A stretch of 64,000 nt of DNA from Hybos culiciformis (Eukaryota; Arthropoda; Insecta; Diptera; Hybotidae). A model generated the notes under the pieces. That model saw only the letters and a program-made list of their open reading frames with translations. It ran no database searches and had not been told where the DNA came from. The stretch lies in NCBI GenBank assembly GCA_964007475.1, contig OZ023273.1, positions 147,905,308 to 147,969,307 on the forward strand, written 5' to 3'. The position numbers and the translations under genes were made by a program. Of the stretch, positions 63,167-64,000 are shown one piece after another; the first letter of the stretch is position 1, and every line of letters starts with the position of its first letter.

Positions 63167-64000
63167 ATAAACATTAAATTTCAACAAAAAAAAAAAATTT
63201 TAATAATTATACAATTATTATAAACAAAAAGTAAAAATAAATTCATCGATTAAAATTTCTAATTCATTTATATTTTTACCTTTTTGGTATTTTCTTTATT
63301 AATCACCAGCAATTTAGCTGTCATTCCTCTTTAATACCCATATTCATTGATCTTAAGGTTTTCACTAATTTTTTATTACTGAAAATCATTTGAACTTAAG
63401 AAACTTTTATCCTGCGATTACAAAAATTCTCATTAAATAATGTAATTTTTGAATGTGTAGAGTAGAGACCAATCATTAACAACTGATTCCAAATGAAAAA
63501 AAAAAATTATAAATAATTTAAGGTCAATCAGAACACTATTATTATTACAAAAAGATTTTTGTAGTCCTATTTTAAATTAATTTTTATCCAAAATAAAAAT
63601 AAAAAAATTTAAAAAAAATTTTTAGATTCTACTTTATTCTAACTAATATAACTAAAATTTCCTTTCCCCTAAATTTAAATTTGTAAATAATTAAATATTA
63701 TTATGTTTATAAATTTGGAATATCATAGTCAAATCATTTAGATAGAACTAGGTAACACCAACAATAAAGTTACCTAAAATTACCCTTGATTTATTCTGTT
63801 TCATTAAAAATTGTAAAAAAAAACAAAAAAAAATTCAAACATACATCTAAAAATGTAAAAATTATTAATAAGAAGATTTAAAAAAAAAAATATGTAATAA
63901 TTTTTATTGTTTTTCAGTTTTAGTTTTATTATTGTGTAATTTTTTTTTTTTTGTTTTGTTAATATAGTAAATAAATACTTATATTATGTTAAAATTATGT
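63167..64000 (+). other. osp 3' UTR and downstream sequence
   Basis: AT-rich sequence after the stop with several AATAAA hexamers, including one at 63763-63768. The one overlapping the stop at 63166 is too close to serve. The cleavage site cannot be fixed from sequence alone. No other gene is seen before the window ends. Confidence 0.6.
63763..63768 (+). terminator. Candidate polyadenylation signal, long isoform
   Basis: AATAAA about 600 nt after the stop codon. It is one of several, and is chosen as the first well-separated hexamer outside A-runs. Confidence 0.3.

Noticed and set aside
1..64000. CRISPR arrays, operons, bacterial promoters or ribosome binding sites
   Set aside because: The window is eukaryotic, with spliced genes. 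No regular spacer-repeat arrays are present.

Overview
This window is very AT-rich (about 80% by eye) eukaryotic DNA with GT-AG introns, frequent A and T homopolymer runs, and small transposon-derived repeats. It holds the 3' part of a single plus-strand gene. The exons, read together, encode two pleckstrin-homology (PH) domains and a long coiled-coil tail. I identify the gene as the insect orthologue of Drosophila outspread (osp), the counterpart of vertebrate MPRIP (myosin phosphatase Rho-interacting protein). The host is most likely an insect. The order cannot be settled from this sequence.

Eleven coding exons can be joined with phases that agree at every junction: 922-1002, 32801-32866, 34105-34564, 37402-37524, 54178-58850, 59111-59245, 59305-59441, 59593-59742, 59803-59905, 60474-60774 and 62271-63166. 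They give 7125 nt, or 2374 residues plus a stop. The first exon here is internal, so the start codon lies to the left of the window. PH1 is split over exons A-C. PH2 and most of the coiled coil sit in one 4.67-kb exon. The conserved MPRIP-type coiled coil runs through the compact exon cluster at 58.8-59.9 kb. The C-terminus is low-complexity and Asn-rich.

The first intron (31.8 kb) and the fourth (16.7 kb) make up most of the window. In Drosophila melanogaster the Adh locus is nested inside an osp intron, but no nested gene is visible here. The introns carry a SINE-like element with RNA polymerase III A and B boxes (about 10.87-11.02 kb), a TA-flanked foldback MITE that encloses a second tRNA-like module (33183-33888), a possible foldback at 36158-36677, a hAT-type MITE built of CGGTT motifs (38467-38982), a foldback made of 14-15-bp units (about 40332-40780), and a decayed hAT copy with a perfect 8-bp target-site duplication (49037-49652).

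The most interesting gene-level signals are three. One is a candidate ratchet point or cassette exon at 23017-23094 inside the 31.8-kb intron. The second is an alternative short C-terminus, if the last intron is retained, with its own AATAAA. The third is a set of paired CxxC motifs in the coiled-coil region.
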